Below are positions 46,242 to 53,749 of a DNA stretch of 64,000 nt, piece after piece. The position numbers and the translations under genes were made by a program. Within the stretch, counting starts at the first letter, position 1, and the number at the start of each line of letters is the position of its first letter. Source of the DNA: Streptomyces sp. NBC_01283 (GTDB lineage Bacteria; Actinomycetota; Actinomycetes; Streptomycetales; Streptomycetaceae); assembly GCF_041435335.1 (NCBI RefSeq), contig NZ_CP108430.1, positions 5,679,001 through 5,743,000 on the forward strand, in the 5' to 3' direction. Below the pieces are notes generated by a model. It was not told the DNA's origin. It ran no database searches and saw only the letters and a list, made by a program, of their open reading frames with translations.

Positions 46242-46475
46242 ATGGCCACCAAGGCTGAGAAGATCGTCGCCGGGCTCGGCGGCATCGACAACATCGAAGA
46301 GGTCGAGGGCTGCATCACCCGCCTCCGCACCGAGGTCAAGGACCCGAGCCTCGTCGACGACGCCGCACTCAAGGCCGCCGGCGCCCACGGCGTCGTCAAG
46401 ATGGGCACCGCGATCCAGGTCGTCATCGGCACCGACGCCGACCCCATCGCCGCCGACATCGAAGACCTGATGTAA
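46242..46475 (+). CDS. nagF: PTS GlcNAc-specific EIIB (NagF)
   Basis: 77 residues, a stand-alone EIIB domain. The phospho-accepting cysteine is C24 in EEVEGCITRLR, within the IEEVEGCITRLRTEVKDP signature. It takes phosphate from EIIA and passes it to sugar at NagE1/NagE2. ATG 46242 has AGGGAG upstream. It is the only EIIB in this locus, so it probably serves both EIIC proteins. A simple terminator hairpin follows. Confidence 0.93.
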   Translation: MATKAEKIVAGLGGIDNIEEVEGCITRLRTEVKDPSLVDDAALKAAGAHGVVKMGTAIQVVIGTDADPIAADIEDLM

Positions 46476-46529
46476 GCAGCAACACCAGCAGCAGCACCAG
46501 CATCAGCTTCAGCGGCTGAACGCACCACA

Positions 46530-46560
46530 GAGGCCCCGCCCAGAACCTGGACGGGGCCTC
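46530..46560 (+). terminator. Terminator after nagF
   Basis: Stem GAGGCCCCG (46530-46538) with CGGGGCCTC (46552-46560) and a short inner CC/GG helix. It lies 55 bp after the nagF stop, preceded by a CAG-rich stretch. Confidence 0.75.
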
Positions 46561-46650
46561 CGCGTGCCACACACAAGAGGCCGGGACGGAGCCCAGGACA
46601 GAGCCCAGGGCCAACAACCCCCACACCCGCCCGAACGCTAGGCTCCACGC

Positions 46651-47391
46651 ATGTCTTCACAGCCCCGCATCGACGGCCGCACCCCCGAACAACTCCGCCC
46701 CATCACCATCGAGCGCGGCTGGAGCAAGCACGCCGAAGGCTCCGTCCTCATCTCCTTCGGCGACACCAAAGTCTTCTGCACCGCCTCCGTCACCGAAGGC
46801 GTCCCCCGCTGGCGCAAGGGCAGCGGCGAAGGCTGGGTCACCGCCGAATACTCCATGCTCCCCCGCTCCACCAACACCCGCGGCGACCGCGAATCCGTAC
46901 GCGGCAAGATCGGCGGCCGCACCCACGAGATCAGCCGCCTCATCGGCCGCTCCCTGCGCGCCGTCATCGACTACAAGGCCCTCGGCGAGAACACCATCGT
47001 CCTCGACTGCGACGTCCTCCAGGCCGACGGCGGCACCCGCACCGCAGCCATCACCGGCGCCTACGTCGCACTCGCCGACGCCGTCGCCTGGGCCCAGGGC
47101 AAGAAGCTCATCAAGGCCGGCCGCAAGCCCCTCACCGACACCGTCTCCGCCGTCTCCGTCGGCATCGTCGGCGGCGTCCCCCTCCTCGACCTCCGCTACG
47201 AGGAAGACGTCAAGGCCGACACCGACATGAACGTCGTCTGCACCGGCGACGGCCGCTTCGTCGAGGTCCAGGGCACCGCCGAGGCCGAGCCCTTCGACCG
47301 CAAGGAACTCAACGCCCTCCTCGACCTCGCCGTCGGCGGCTGCGAAGACCTCGCTGCATTCCAGCGCAAGGCACTCGAAGCAACCAACTAG
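46651..47391 (+). CDS. rph: RNase PH
   Basis: 246 residues. A phosphate-dependent 3'-5' exoribonuclease that trims tRNA 3' ends. The full family pattern is visible: [19 protein letters not shown] start, [56 protein letters not shown] and [29 protein letters not shown] at 46639-46644 lies 6 nt before ATG, so the mRNA is likely leaderless. It is followed by a lipoprotein gene and rdgB, the usual rph-rdgB neighbourhood. Confidence 0.96.
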   Translation: MSSQPRIDGRTPEQLRPITIERGWSKHAEGSVLISFGDTKVFCTASVTEGVPRWRKGSGEGWVTAEYSMLPRSTNTRGDRESVRGKIGGRTHEISRLIGRSLRAVIDYKALGENTIVLDCDVLQADGGTRTAAITGAYVALADAVAWAQGKKLIKAGRKPLTDTVSAVSVGIVGGVPLLDLRYEEDVKADTDMNVVCTGDGRFVEVQGTAEAEPFDRKELNALLDLAVGGCEDLAAFQRKALEATN

Positions 47392-47438
47392 ACCGCCCCA
47401 CAAGCAACCATCGGGCCCTCCGCGGGCGTTCTTACGAA

Positions 47439-47470
47439 TACGGGCGCACGGGCAAAGCCGAGCGCCCGTA
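47439..47470 (+). terminator. Inverted repeat after rph, possible terminator
   Basis: Arms TACGGGCGC (47439-47447) and GCGCCCGTA (47462-47470) are perfect complements around a 14-nt loop. It stands between rph and the lipoprotein gene, right before the GGGGAGGG ribosome binding site. Attenuation is also possible. Confidence 0.5.
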
Positions 47471-47495
47471 ACAGCACTCGGGGAGGGACCCACGC

Positions 47496-47891
47496 ATGGC
47501 CGCGCGCCACCGCCGTATCGCCACCGCCATCACCTCAGTTCTGATCGCCGTGCCGGCGGGCATCGGCCTGGTCGGCTGCGACGCCGTCAACAAGGCGCTC
47601 GACTGCGTCCAGACCGCCGACGCCATAGCCGACAGCGTCACCGACCTCCAACAAGCCGTCGAAAAAGCCGGCGACGACCCCACACAGGCCGACAAGGCAC
47701 TCGACGACATCGACAAGAACATCGACGAAATCGGCGACAAGACCGACGACGCCGACGTCAACAAAGCCGTCGACCACCTCGACAAGGCCGTCGGCAACGT
47801 CCGCACCTCCATCGACAACGGCGACACGACACCCGACCTCAGCCCCATCGTCGACGCCGCCGGAGAACTCACCAAGGTCTGTACGCCGTAA
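47496..47891 (+). CDS. Small secreted lipoprotein
   Basis: 131 residues. A basic N-terminus and hydrophobic core (ATAITSVLIAVPAGIGLVGC) lead to a lipobox Cys at ~28. The mature part is acidic and helical with Asp/Lys heptads (DKALDDIDKNIDEIGDKTDD), like a short coiled coil, and has a second and third Cys (DCVQTAD, KVCTP). No family is recognised. Strong GGGGAGGG ribosome binding site. Its place between rph and rdgB is common in Streptomyces, as I recall. Confidence 0.8.
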   Translation: MAARHRRIATAITSVLIAVPAGIGLVGCDAVNKALDCVQTADAIADSVTDLQQAVEKAGDDPTQADKALDDIDKNIDEIGDKTDDADVNKAVDHLDKAVGNVRTSIDNGDTTPDLSPIVDAAGELTKVCTP

Positions 47892-47918
47892 CGGGCCCAG
47901 GCTTGGATACTGGTGGGC

Positions 47919-48524
47919 ATGACCCGCCTCATCCTCGCCACCCGCAACAACGGCAAGATCACGGAACTCAAGGCGATCCTCGCCGACGCAGGCCTCACCC
48001 ACGAGCTCGTCGGCGCGGACGCCTACCCCGAGATCCCCGACGTCAGGGAAACCGGCGTCACCTTCGCCGAGAACGCCCTCCTCAAGGCCCACGCCCTCGC
48101 CAAGGCCACCGGCCTCCCCGCGGTCGCCGACGACTCCGGCCTCTGCGTCGACGTCCTCGGCGGCGCCCCCGGCATCTTCTCCGCCCGCTGGGCAGGCCGC
48201 CACGGCGACGACGCCGCGAACCTCGCCCTCCTCCTGGCCCAACTCGGCGACATCGACGCCGACACCCACCGAGGCGCCCACTTCGCCTGCGCCGCGGCCC
48301 TCGCCCTCCCGGACGGCACGGAGAGGGTGGTCGAAGGCCAGCTGCGCGGTGTCCTCCGCCACACCCCGTCCGGCTCGGGCGGCTTCGGCTACGACCCGAT
48401 CCTCCAGCCGGAGGGCGAGACGCGCACGTGCGCGGAGCTCTCCGCCGCGGAGAAGAACGCGATCAGCCACCGGGGGAAGGCGTTTCGGGCGCTTGTGCCG
48501 GTGGTTCGGGAGTTGTTGGGCTGA
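47919..48524 (+). CDS. rdgB: XTP/dITP diphosphatase (RdgB/HAM1)
   Basis: 201 residues. It removes dITP, XTP and other damaged purine triphosphates. Seen: LILATRNNGKITELKAIL (phosphate-binding start), TFAENALLKAHALAKATGLPAVADDSGL with the catalytic Asp pair, FSARWAGRHGDD, SGSGGFGYDPIL and NAISHRGKAF. GATACT at 47906-47911 lies 7 nt before ATG 47919 (leaderless). Ends at a strong terminator shared with tRNA-Leu. Confidence 0.96.
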   Translation: MTRLILATRNNGKITELKAILADAGLTHELVGADAYPEIPDVRETGVTFAENALLKAHALAKATGLPAVADDSGLCVDVLGGAPGIFSARWAGRHGDDAANLALLLAQLGDIDADTHRGAHFACAAALALPDGTERVVEGQLRGVLRHTPSGSGGFGYDPILQPEGETRTCAELSAAEKNAISHRGKAFRALVPVVRELLG

Positions 48525-48543
48525 GGGTGCGCGTACGTATGAC

Positions 48544-48580
48544 GAAGGCCCGGCTCGCGGGGTGCGCGAGCCGGGCCTTC
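48544..48580. terminator. Strong hairpin between rdgB and tRNA-Leu
   Basis: Perfect 16-bp stem GAAGGCCCGGCTCGCG (48544-48559) with its complement at 48565-48580 and a 5-nt loop. The flanking genes converge, so it can act for both. Confidence 0.88.
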
Positions 48581-48594
48581 GGATCCAAGGCTAG

Positions 48595-48677
48595 TGCGGC
48601 CGATGGGATTCGAACCCACATGGGCATGCGCCCAGAGGCACCTAAAACCTCCGCTTATACCATTCAGCAACGGCCGC
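48595..48677 (-). tRNA. tRNA-Leu (TAG)
   Basis: Read on the minus strand, the acceptor GCGGCCG pairs with CGGCCGC. The anticodon stem GAGGT/GCCTC encloses the loop TTTAGGT with anticodon TAG. A long variable arm (TGGGCGCATGCCCA) marks a class II tRNA, and the T arm has GGTTCGAATCC. Discriminator is A73. CCA is not encoded, unlike the tRNA-Cys gene in this window. Confidence 0.95.
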
Positions 48678-48728
48678 CAGCTGCCAGTATCGTATCTGGC
48701 TGGCAGCTGTGGTGGAACGCGCATCGGC

Positions 48729-49397
48729 CTACGCCGTACTGCTTCGCGGACCCCTGCGGCCGCCTCGGCACCAGGTACTGGTGATCGCATGGCAGTTGGG
48801 GCACAGCAATCGCAGGTTCTCGCGCCGGTCGTCACTCCAGTCGCCGTTGATGTGGTCGATCTCCAGAGTCATGGGCTTTCCGAGCCATTCGGGGCCGGTC
48901 CCGCACCCGGCGCATTCCTCGGCTACGCCGACTTCACGGAGCGCTCGACGAAGCAGGGCTGTTTGGGTCCGGCGCCTATGGTCGTGGTGGATCAGCACGT
49001 CGTTCGCGCGCTTCAAGGGCGTCGGGCCGGGTTTCCCTCGCTGGTGGCCTTGGCCAAGGAAGTGGGAGGTGTCCACTGCGTATTCGGCAGTCAGTTGGGG
49101 CAACAGCGCTCGGAGACGAGTGTTGTCCGGGCGCTGAAGCAGCCGTAGAACTCCGGCAACCGAAATGGACTGAGCAACGGCGTCTCGCAACTCGCTCTCA
49201 CTCGGCAGGTCTTTGCGTCTGCGGCTTGCCGCAGGGAAGTGTGAGATGTCGATACCGAACTCCTGGAAGCGCCTGTACAGGTGGCGTCTGAGGTTGGCGT
49301 ACGGCCGAGTGCCGACGAAGTCGATGACCTCGTCGAGGTTGGAACACTCCTTGGCTGCGTGAGTGAGCAGCTCGCGGGTGTACCGCATGCCGCTCAT
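48729..49397 (-). CDS. HNH endonuclease-type protein with repeated DTSHF modules (second of pair)
   Basis: 222 residues. The C-terminal HNH domain has two Cys pairs (ECAGCG, LLCPNCH) around TLEIDHINGDWSDDRRENLR. The N-terminal part has two similar modules, each ending in a xDxSHF element (GIDISHF at ~50 and AVDTSHF at ~110), preceded by helix-turn-helix-like segments. ATG 49397 overlaps the stop of the first HNH gene (ATGA), so the two are co-translated. It ends 52 bp from tRNA-Leu. A defence, homing or recombination role is possible; none is shown. Confidence 0.82.
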   Translation of the reverse strand: MSGMRYTRELLTHAAKECSNLDEVIDFVGTRPYANLRRHLYRRFQEFGIDISHFPAASRRRKDLPSESELRDAVAQSISVAGVLRLLQRPDNTRLRALLPQLTAEYAVDTSHFLGQGHQRGKPGPTPLKRANDVLIHHDHRRRTQTALLRRALREVGVAEECAGCGTGPEWLGKPMTLEIDHINGDWSDDRRENLRLLCPNCHAITSTWCRGGRRGPRSSTA

Positions 49398-50044
49398 GAG
49401 ATGTCCCTGGCTCGACGCTTGCCGCGTCCCCGATATCTGTCCGTGGTGGAGTGGCAGTTAGGGCAGAGGAGCCGCAGATTCTCGATGCGACTGTCGCGCC
49501 AGTTTCCGTCGATGTGGTCCACCTCCAAGGGGAGCGGTCGACCTCGCCACACTCCTGTCGTAGCGCATAAGGCGCACTGCTCCGGTACGCCCATTGCTGT
49601 CATCGCCCACCTGAGCCGATCGCTGGGAATACGTCGGGCTTGAGCAGCTGCCTGCTCGACGAGCAGGCTCTCCGGTGTTCTGGGACGTCGGGGCATTCCA
49701 CGACGTGTCGGCACCCGAAAGTGCGACGTGTCGATCCCGTAGGCCTTGATTCGGCGACTGATGTGCGTGTGGTGTCCCCCGACGACCTCAAGCCCGAGAC
49801 GGCGCAGCACTTCGCACATGTTCGTCGATGTGGAAACAGCTGCCTCAAGGACTTCCCGCGTCCATCGCACGCCTTCCCGCTCGAAGTGCGACGTATCCAC
49901 CCCCAGTTTCCGCATCCGCTCCCGCAAGTACTGCCGCGTCGAGCTCTTCGGGTCCACCCCCAACTTCCCCAGCGCTTCGGACAGCGTCCGTGACGACCTC
50001 GCGGCCTCCTCCAGACGCTCCTTGCTGAACTGACTCACCGGCAT
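49394..50044 (-). CDS. HNH endonuclease-type protein with repeated DTSHF modules (first of pair)
   Basis: 216 residues from ATG 50044 (MPVSQFSKERLEEAA). Two modules end in GVDTSHF (~52) and GIDTSHF (~104). The HNH domain carries CALCATTGVWRG, LEVDHIDGNWRDSRIENLR and LLCPNCHSTTDRYRG. It is a paralogue of the following gene along its whole length, so the pair arose by duplication. Base use is less GC-biased than the surrounding genes. The frame continues far upstream inside the MFS gene; that extension is antisense shadow and ignored. Confidence 0.82.
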   Translation of the reverse strand: MPVSQFSKERLEEAARSSRTLSEALGKLGVDPKSSTRQYLRERMRKLGVDTSHFEREGVRWTREVLEAAVSTSTNMCEVLRRLGLEVVGGHHTHISRRIKAYGIDTSHFRVPTRRGMPRRPRTPESLLVEQAAAQARRIPSDRLRWAMTAMGVPEQCALCATTGVWRGRPLPLEVDHIDGNWRDSRIENLRLLCPNCHSTTDRYRGRGKRRARDIS

Positions 50045-50127
50045 GATTCCCCTCCGCCCGGCCGCCCGTTGCAGCCTCGTACGGGCTAACGAACCGCTTA
50101 TCGGACAGTCACGCCCGAAATGCGGAA

Positions 50128-50159
50128 CGGCCCGCCTCACTTGTACGTGGGGCGGGCCG
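50128..50159 (-). terminator. Terminator after the MHS-family transporter gene
   Basis: Arms CGGCCCGCC (50128-50136) and GGCGGGCCG (50151-50159) are perfect complements, with additional pairing possible in the loop. It is 26 bp beyond the transporter stop on the minus strand. Confidence 0.75.
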
Positions 50160-50184
50160 GTCCGGACCGGAGAGGAGGGTGGGG

Positions 50185-51681
50185 TCAGAAGCGCGGGGTC
50201 GGGGCCGCTGCCTCCACCATTTCTGCTGCTTCCCGCTTCGTCTCCACCGAGGGGGGTGAACCCTCCAGCGGCTTCTGGGCCGTTTCCTTCATGCAGGCCA
50301 CCGCGATGACACCCACCAGCGCCGCCGCCATCGAGTAGTACGCCGGGACCATGTCGGTCCCCGTGACGCTGATGAGGGAGGTGATGACCAGCGGGGCCGT
50401 GCCGCCGAAGAGCGATGCGGAGATGTTGTAGCCGACGGAGAGGGAGCCGTAGCGGACCGAGGTGGGGAACAGGGCCGGGAGCGTCGCCGACATCGTGCCG
50501 AGGAGGCAGACCAGGGAGAGGCCCAGGAGGAGCATGCCGCCGGAGACGGCGATCAGGCTGCCCTGCTTGATCAGGAGGAACGCCGGGATCGAGATGACCA
50601 GGAAACCCACCATGCCCGTCATCAGGAGCGGCTTGCGGCCGAAGCGGTCGGAGAGCTTGCCGATCTGGGTGATGATCAGCATCAGGACGATCATGGTGCC
50701 GATGAGGATCAGCAGGCCGTGCGAGTCGTCGTAGCCGAGCTCGTCCGAGAGGTACGTCGGCATGTACGACAGGAGCATGTAGTCGGTGATGTTGTACGCG
50801 CCGACGAGGGCGATGCAGAGGACCAGCTTGGGCCAGTGGTCGCGGAAGATCTTCGCCAGGTCGCCCTTCGCGGTCGTCTCGACCGTGGACGCGCCCTCGG
50901 ACGCCGAGTGGAAGGTGGCGTCCTCCATCTTCTGGAACGCGGGCGTCTCGTCGAGCTTGAGCCGGAGGTAGAGGCCGACCAGGCCGAGCGGTCCCGCGAC
51001 GAGGAACGGCAGGCGCCAGCCCCACGATTCCATGGCGTCCGAGCCGAGGGCGCTGTTGAGGATGAGGACGAGGCCCGCGGCGCCGGTGTAGCCGGCGAGG
51101 GTGCCCATCTCCAGGAAGCTGCCGAAGTAGCCGCGGCGCTTGTCGGGGGCGTACTCGGCGATGAAAGTGGACGCGCCGCCGTATTCGCCGCCGGTGGAGA
51201 AGCCCTGCACGAGGCGGAAGAAGATCAGCAGGACCGGGGCCCAGAAGCCGATGGTGGCGTAGGACGGGATGAGGCCGATGGCGAGGGTGCCGATGGCCAT
51301 CATGATCATCGTCAGTGCGAGGACCTTCTTGCGGCCGATCTTGTCGCCCATGGGGCCGAACACCATGCCGCCGATGGGTCGGACGAGGAAGGAGACGGCG
51401 AAGGTGGCGAACGAGGAGATCAGCTGGACCGTGTCGTTCCCGGAAGGGAAGAAGACGTGGCCGATGGTGACGGCCAGGTAGCTGTAGATGCCGAAGTCGA
51501 ACCATTCCATGGCGTTGCCGAGCGAGGCGGCCTTGACCGCTCGTTTGACCGCCGCCTCGTCCGTGACCGTGATGTCGGTGCGGCGCAGTGGGGGATCCTT
51601 GCGGCGTTTGACGGCGCGGAAGAGGGTGCGGTGTCGCCGCACAGCATCAACATCGGCCTCTGCCTCGTCGTGGGCCGCCAT
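50185..51681 (-). CDS. MFS transporter, metabolite:H+ symporter (ProP-like) family
   Basis: 498 residues, twelve hydrophobic segments. MHS signatures are GNAMEWFDFGIYSYLA, RPIGGMVFGPMGDKIGRKKVL, RLVQGFSTGGEYGGASTFIAEYAP and GFFGSFLEMG-like GYFGSFLEMGTLAGY. ProP relatives take up proline, betaine, citrate or shikimate with protons. ATG 51681 is used; the frame runs to 51777 but that stretch contains the bcp terminator. Together with the betaine ABC operon it could serve osmoprotection, though the substrate is not proven. Confidence 0.9.
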   Translation of the reverse strand: MAAHDEAEADVDAVRRHRTLFRAVKRRKDPPLRRTDITVTDEAAVKRAVKAASLGNAMEWFDFGIYSYLAVTIGHVFFPSGNDTVQLISSFATFAVSFLVRPIGGMVFGPMGDKIGRKKVLALTMIMMAIGTLAIGLIPSYATIGFWAPVLLIFFRLVQGFSTGGEYGGASTFIAEYAPDKRRGYFGSFLEMGTLAGYTGAAGLVLILNSALGSDAMESWGWRLPFLVAGPLGLVGLYLRLKLDETPAFQKMEDATFHSASEGASTVETTAKGDLAKIFRDHWPKLVLCIALVGAYNITDYMLLSYMPTYLSDELGYDDSHGLLILIGTMIVLMLIITQIGKLSDRFGRKPLLMTGMVGFLVISIPAFLLIKQGSLIAVSGGMLLLGLSLVCLLGTMSATLPALFPTSVRYGSLSVGYNISASLFGGTAPLVITSLISVTGTDMVPAYYSMAAALVGVIAVACMKETAQKPLEGSPPSVETKREAAEMVEAAAPTPRF

Positions 51682-51745
51682 GGGTAGTCCTTCCGTTCTG
51701 CGAACAATCCTCCTGGGGTCATTTGCTCGATCAGCGCCGACGCAA

Positions 51746-51774
51746 ACGAAAGCCCCCTTCGAGGGGGCTTTCGT
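51746..51774 (-). terminator. Terminator after bcp
   Basis: Perfect 13-bp stem ACGAAAGCCCCCT (51746-51758) with its complement at 51762-51774 and a TCG loop. It follows the bcp stop (51811) on the minus strand and lies inside the possible N-terminal extension of the transporter, which argues for the shorter transporter start. Confidence 0.85.
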
Positions 51775-51810
51775 CACACTCGGGGAAGGGGCGGGGGTCC
51801 CGCCGGGCGG

Positions 51811-52278
51811 TCAGATGCCGAGATCCTTGATGATCTTGGCTACGTGGCCGGTCGCCTTGACGTTGTAGAACGCGTGCTCGACCTTGCCGTCCTCGTCGAC
51901 GACGATCGTGGAGCGGATGACGCCGGTCACGGTCTTGCCGTACAGCTTCTTCTCGCCGAAGGCGCCGTACGCCTCCAGGGTCTCCTTGGAGGGGTCGCCG
52001 ACCAGCGTGACCTTGAGGTTCTCCTGCTCGCGGAACTTCGCCAGCTTCTCCGGCTTGTCGGGGGACACGCCGATGACGTCGTAGCCCGCGGTGGCGAGCA
52101 CGTCGAGGTTGTCCGTGAAGTCGCAGGCCTGCTTGGTGCAGCCGGGGGTCAGGGCGGCCGGGTAGAAGTAGACGATGACCTTGCGGCCCTTGTGGGCGGC
52201 CAGGGAGACCTCGTTGCCGTCCGCGTCCGGCAGGGTGAAGGCCGGGGCCGTGTCGCCGGGGGTGAGTCGCTCGCTCAT
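51811..52278 (-). CDS. bcp: Thiol peroxidase, Bcp/PrxQ-type peroxiredoxin
   Basis: 155 residues. It reduces peroxides. The peroxidatic C47 and resolving C52 sit in the helix motif PAALTPGCTKQACDF, the atypical 2-Cys PrxQ pattern. APAFTLPDADGNEVSL, VIVYFYP and DVIGVSPDKPEKLAKFREQ are typical. ATG 52278 is the only good start; its divergent neighbour is a DUF3618 gene 190 bp away. Confidence 0.95.
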   Translation of the reverse strand: MSERLTPGDTAPAFTLPDADGNEVSLAAHKGRKVIVYFYPAALTPGCTKQACDFTDNLDVLATAGYDVIGVSPDKPEKLAKFREQENLKVTLVGDPSKETLEAYGAFGEKKLYGKTVTGVIRSTIVVDEDGKVEHAFYNVKATGHVAKIIKDLGI

Positions 52279-52468
52279 CTTTCGGTCTCCTCGCACAGGA
52301 TTGCTCGTAAGCAGGATGCTCGTCATAAGCAGGATGCTCGTAAAACGTGTGGTGACGGAGTCGAGCGTAATAGGGGTGCCGTGGGGTGCGGTGCGCGTGG
52401 AGCTGACAGACTGTCGGCGAGACGTACAGAAGGAACAGACAGCCGGACACGACCACGGAGGCAGCGCG

Positions 52469-52798
52469 GTGTCGGACACGTCGGATATCAGGACCCCGGC
52501 GCAGATCGAGGCGGACATCAAGCGCCGTCGCGTGACGCTCGCCGAGACGCTCGACGAGATCGGGGTGCGGGTGCACCCGAAGACGATCGTCGGTGACGCG
52601 AAGGCCAAGGTCGTCGCCGGCGTGGACAACTCCCTCGGGCGGGCGTACGTCGGTGCGAACCGCATCGTGTCGGACGTGCGGGCCCAGCTGGTGCACGAGG
52701 ACGGTGCGCCGCGTCTGGAGCGCATCGTGCCGGTGGCGCTGGTGGTCGTGGGTCTCGTGGGGATGCTCGCGGTGGGTTCGCGGCGCCGCAGGGACTGA
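52469..52798 (+). CDS. DUF3618 family protein
   Basis: 109 residues from GTG 52469 with CGGAGG upstream. The core TPAQIEADIKRRRVTLAETL is the DUF3618 signature (Arg/Lys-rich amphipathic helix starting with an IE-I/D motif). A membrane segment at ~87-103 (VALVVVGLVGMLAVG) ends in basic residues, so the protein is tail-anchored. Members are common in actinobacteria and lack an assigned function. A GroES-like gene follows at 64 bp. Confidence 0.85.
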   Translation: MSDTSDIRTPAQIEADIKRRRVTLAETLDEIGVRVHPKTIVGDAKAKVVAGVDNSLGRAYVGANRIVSDVRAQLVHEDGAPRLERIVPVALVVVGLVGMLAVGSRRRRD

Positions 52799-52862
52799 CC
52801 GTTGCGCGGCTAGGACTGCCCCGGCATCGTCCTGGCGCCTCGTCGGCAGGTAGGTTCGGGGC

Positions 52863-53219
52863 GTGAGCGCCAAAAGCCAGGGACACAGCACCCACGACGA
52901 CAAGCTGCCGATCCGGATGCTGCACGACCGCGTGCTCGTGCGGCAGGACACCTCCGAGGGCGAACGCAGGTCGGGCGGCGGCATTCTGATCCCCGCGACC
53001 GCGGCCGTCGGCAGGCGTCTGGCCTGGGCGGAGGTCGTCGCCGTCGGGCAGAACGTGCGGGCGGTGGAGCCGGGTGACCGGGTGCTGTACGACCCGGAGG
53101 ACCGGGCCGAGGTCGAGGTACGGGGTGTGGCGTACGTGCTGATGCGCGAGCGCGATCTGCATGCCGTGGCCGCCGACCGGTTCGAGGGCTCCGAGGATTC
53201 GACGGGGTTGTATCTGTAG
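52863..53219 (+). CDS. GroES/Cpn10-like protein
   Basis: 118 residues. The GroES fold is visible: LPIRMLHDRVLVRQD, the mobile loop position around SGGGILIPATAAVGRRLAWAEVVAVG, and PGDRVLYDPEDRAEVEV. An N-terminal tail and C-terminal extension (EGSEDSTGLYL) lengthen it beyond the ~100 residues of true GroES, and no groEL is adjacent. It is therefore a divergent paralogue of unclear role. TAGGTT at 52851-52856 lies 6 nt before GTG (leaderless). Confidence 0.85.
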   Translation: MSAKSQGHSTHDDKLPIRMLHDRVLVRQDTSEGERRSGGGILIPATAAVGRRLAWAEVVAVGQNVRAVEPGDRVLYDPEDRAEVEVRGVAYVLMRERDLHAVAADRFEGSEDSTGLYL

Positions 53220-53232
53220 GGCAGACGTTCCG

Positions 53233-53267
53233 AAGGGGGCTGGTGACCATCGTCACCAGCCCCCTTT
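53233..53267 (+). terminator. Terminator after the GroES-like gene
   Basis: Perfect 15-bp stem AAGGGGGCTGGTGAC (53233-53247) and complement (53252-53266) with a CATC loop, then T-rich sequence. It separates this gene from the riboswitch promoter that follows. Confidence 0.9.
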
Positions 53268-53291
53268 GCGCGTTCTTTGCTACCTTTTAAG

Positions 53292-53337
53292 GACCCCGAC
53301 GAGACGCGCCGTACCGGGTCTCCGCAAAGACGACGCA
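53292..53337 (+). ncRNA. Guanidine-III riboswitch
   Basis: The segment CCCCGACGAGACGCGCCGTA, then CCGGGTCTCCGCAAAGACGA and CGC, follows the guanidine-III (ykkC-III) consensus, which reads CCGGACGAGGUGCGCCGUAC and continues with an AAGACGGCGC end in the Thermobifida fusca RNA. P1 can form between GACCC (53292-53296) and GGGTC (53316-53320), with a pseudoknotted GCGCCG/CGACGC pairing. TACCTT at 53281-53286 would start the transcript at the aptamer. The gene downstream is a Gdx-type exporter, the classic target. Confidence 0.85.
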
Positions 53338-53388
53338 CCCCCATTGAAGTGACGCGATCTTGCGTTTCTAAGTGTCGGAGGTGCCGTC

Positions 53389-53709
53389 GTGGCCTGGGTT
53401 CTGTTGATCGTCGCCGGTCTGCTCGAAGTGGGCTGGTCGATCGGGATGAAGTTCACCGAGGGGTTCACCCGGCTGTGGCCGAGCGTGTTCACCGGCCTCG
53501 GGATCGTCGCGAGCATGATGCTGCTCTCGCATGCCGCCAAGACGCTGCCGATCGGTACGGCGTACGGCGTGTGGGTCGGTATCGGTGCCGCCGGTGCGGC
53601 GGTGGTCGGGATGATGGTGCTCGGTGAGCCCGCCACCGCCGCCCGGATCTTCTTCGTCGTGCTGCTGCTGGTCGCCGTCGTGGGCCTGAAGGCGACCTCG
53701 GGGCACTAG
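53389..53709 (+). CDS. gdx: SMR-family guanidinium exporter (Gdx/SugE type)
   Basis: 106 residues, four membrane segments, starting GTG 53389. The essential Glu is E13 in AGLLEVGWSIGMKFTEGF; the Gdx subtype has Trp at 16 and Lys at 20 as here, whereas EmrE-type exporters differ. AAKTLPIGTAYGVWVGIGAAGA and LGEPATAARIF are typical SMR segments. With the guanidine-III riboswitch upstream, the substrate is most likely guanidinium. It functions as a dual-topology dimer. Confidence 0.93.
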   Translation: MAWVLLIVAGLLEVGWSIGMKFTEGFTRLWPSVFTGLGIVASMMLLSHAAKTLPIGTAYGVWVGIGAAGAAVVGMMVLGEPATAARIFFVVLLLVAVVGLKATSGH

Positions 53710-53742
53710 GCCCTTCTCCCACGGAGATCCGTCAGAAGGGCC
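53709..53742. terminator. Convergent terminator between gdx and the PBP gene
   Basis: Arms GGCCCTTCT (53709-53717) and AGAAGGGCC (53734-53742) are perfect complements with an inner ACGG/CCGT helix. The flanking genes face each other, so it can act on both strands. Confidence 0.75.
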
Positions 53743-53749
53743 CAGGGCC

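Noticed and set aside
49394..51505. One long fusion frame combining the HNH protein with a frame inside the MHS transporter
   Set aside because: The upstream part is Arg/His/Pro-rich shadow sequence of the transporter, which is itself a clear membrane protein; ATG 50044 starts a normal HNH protein.
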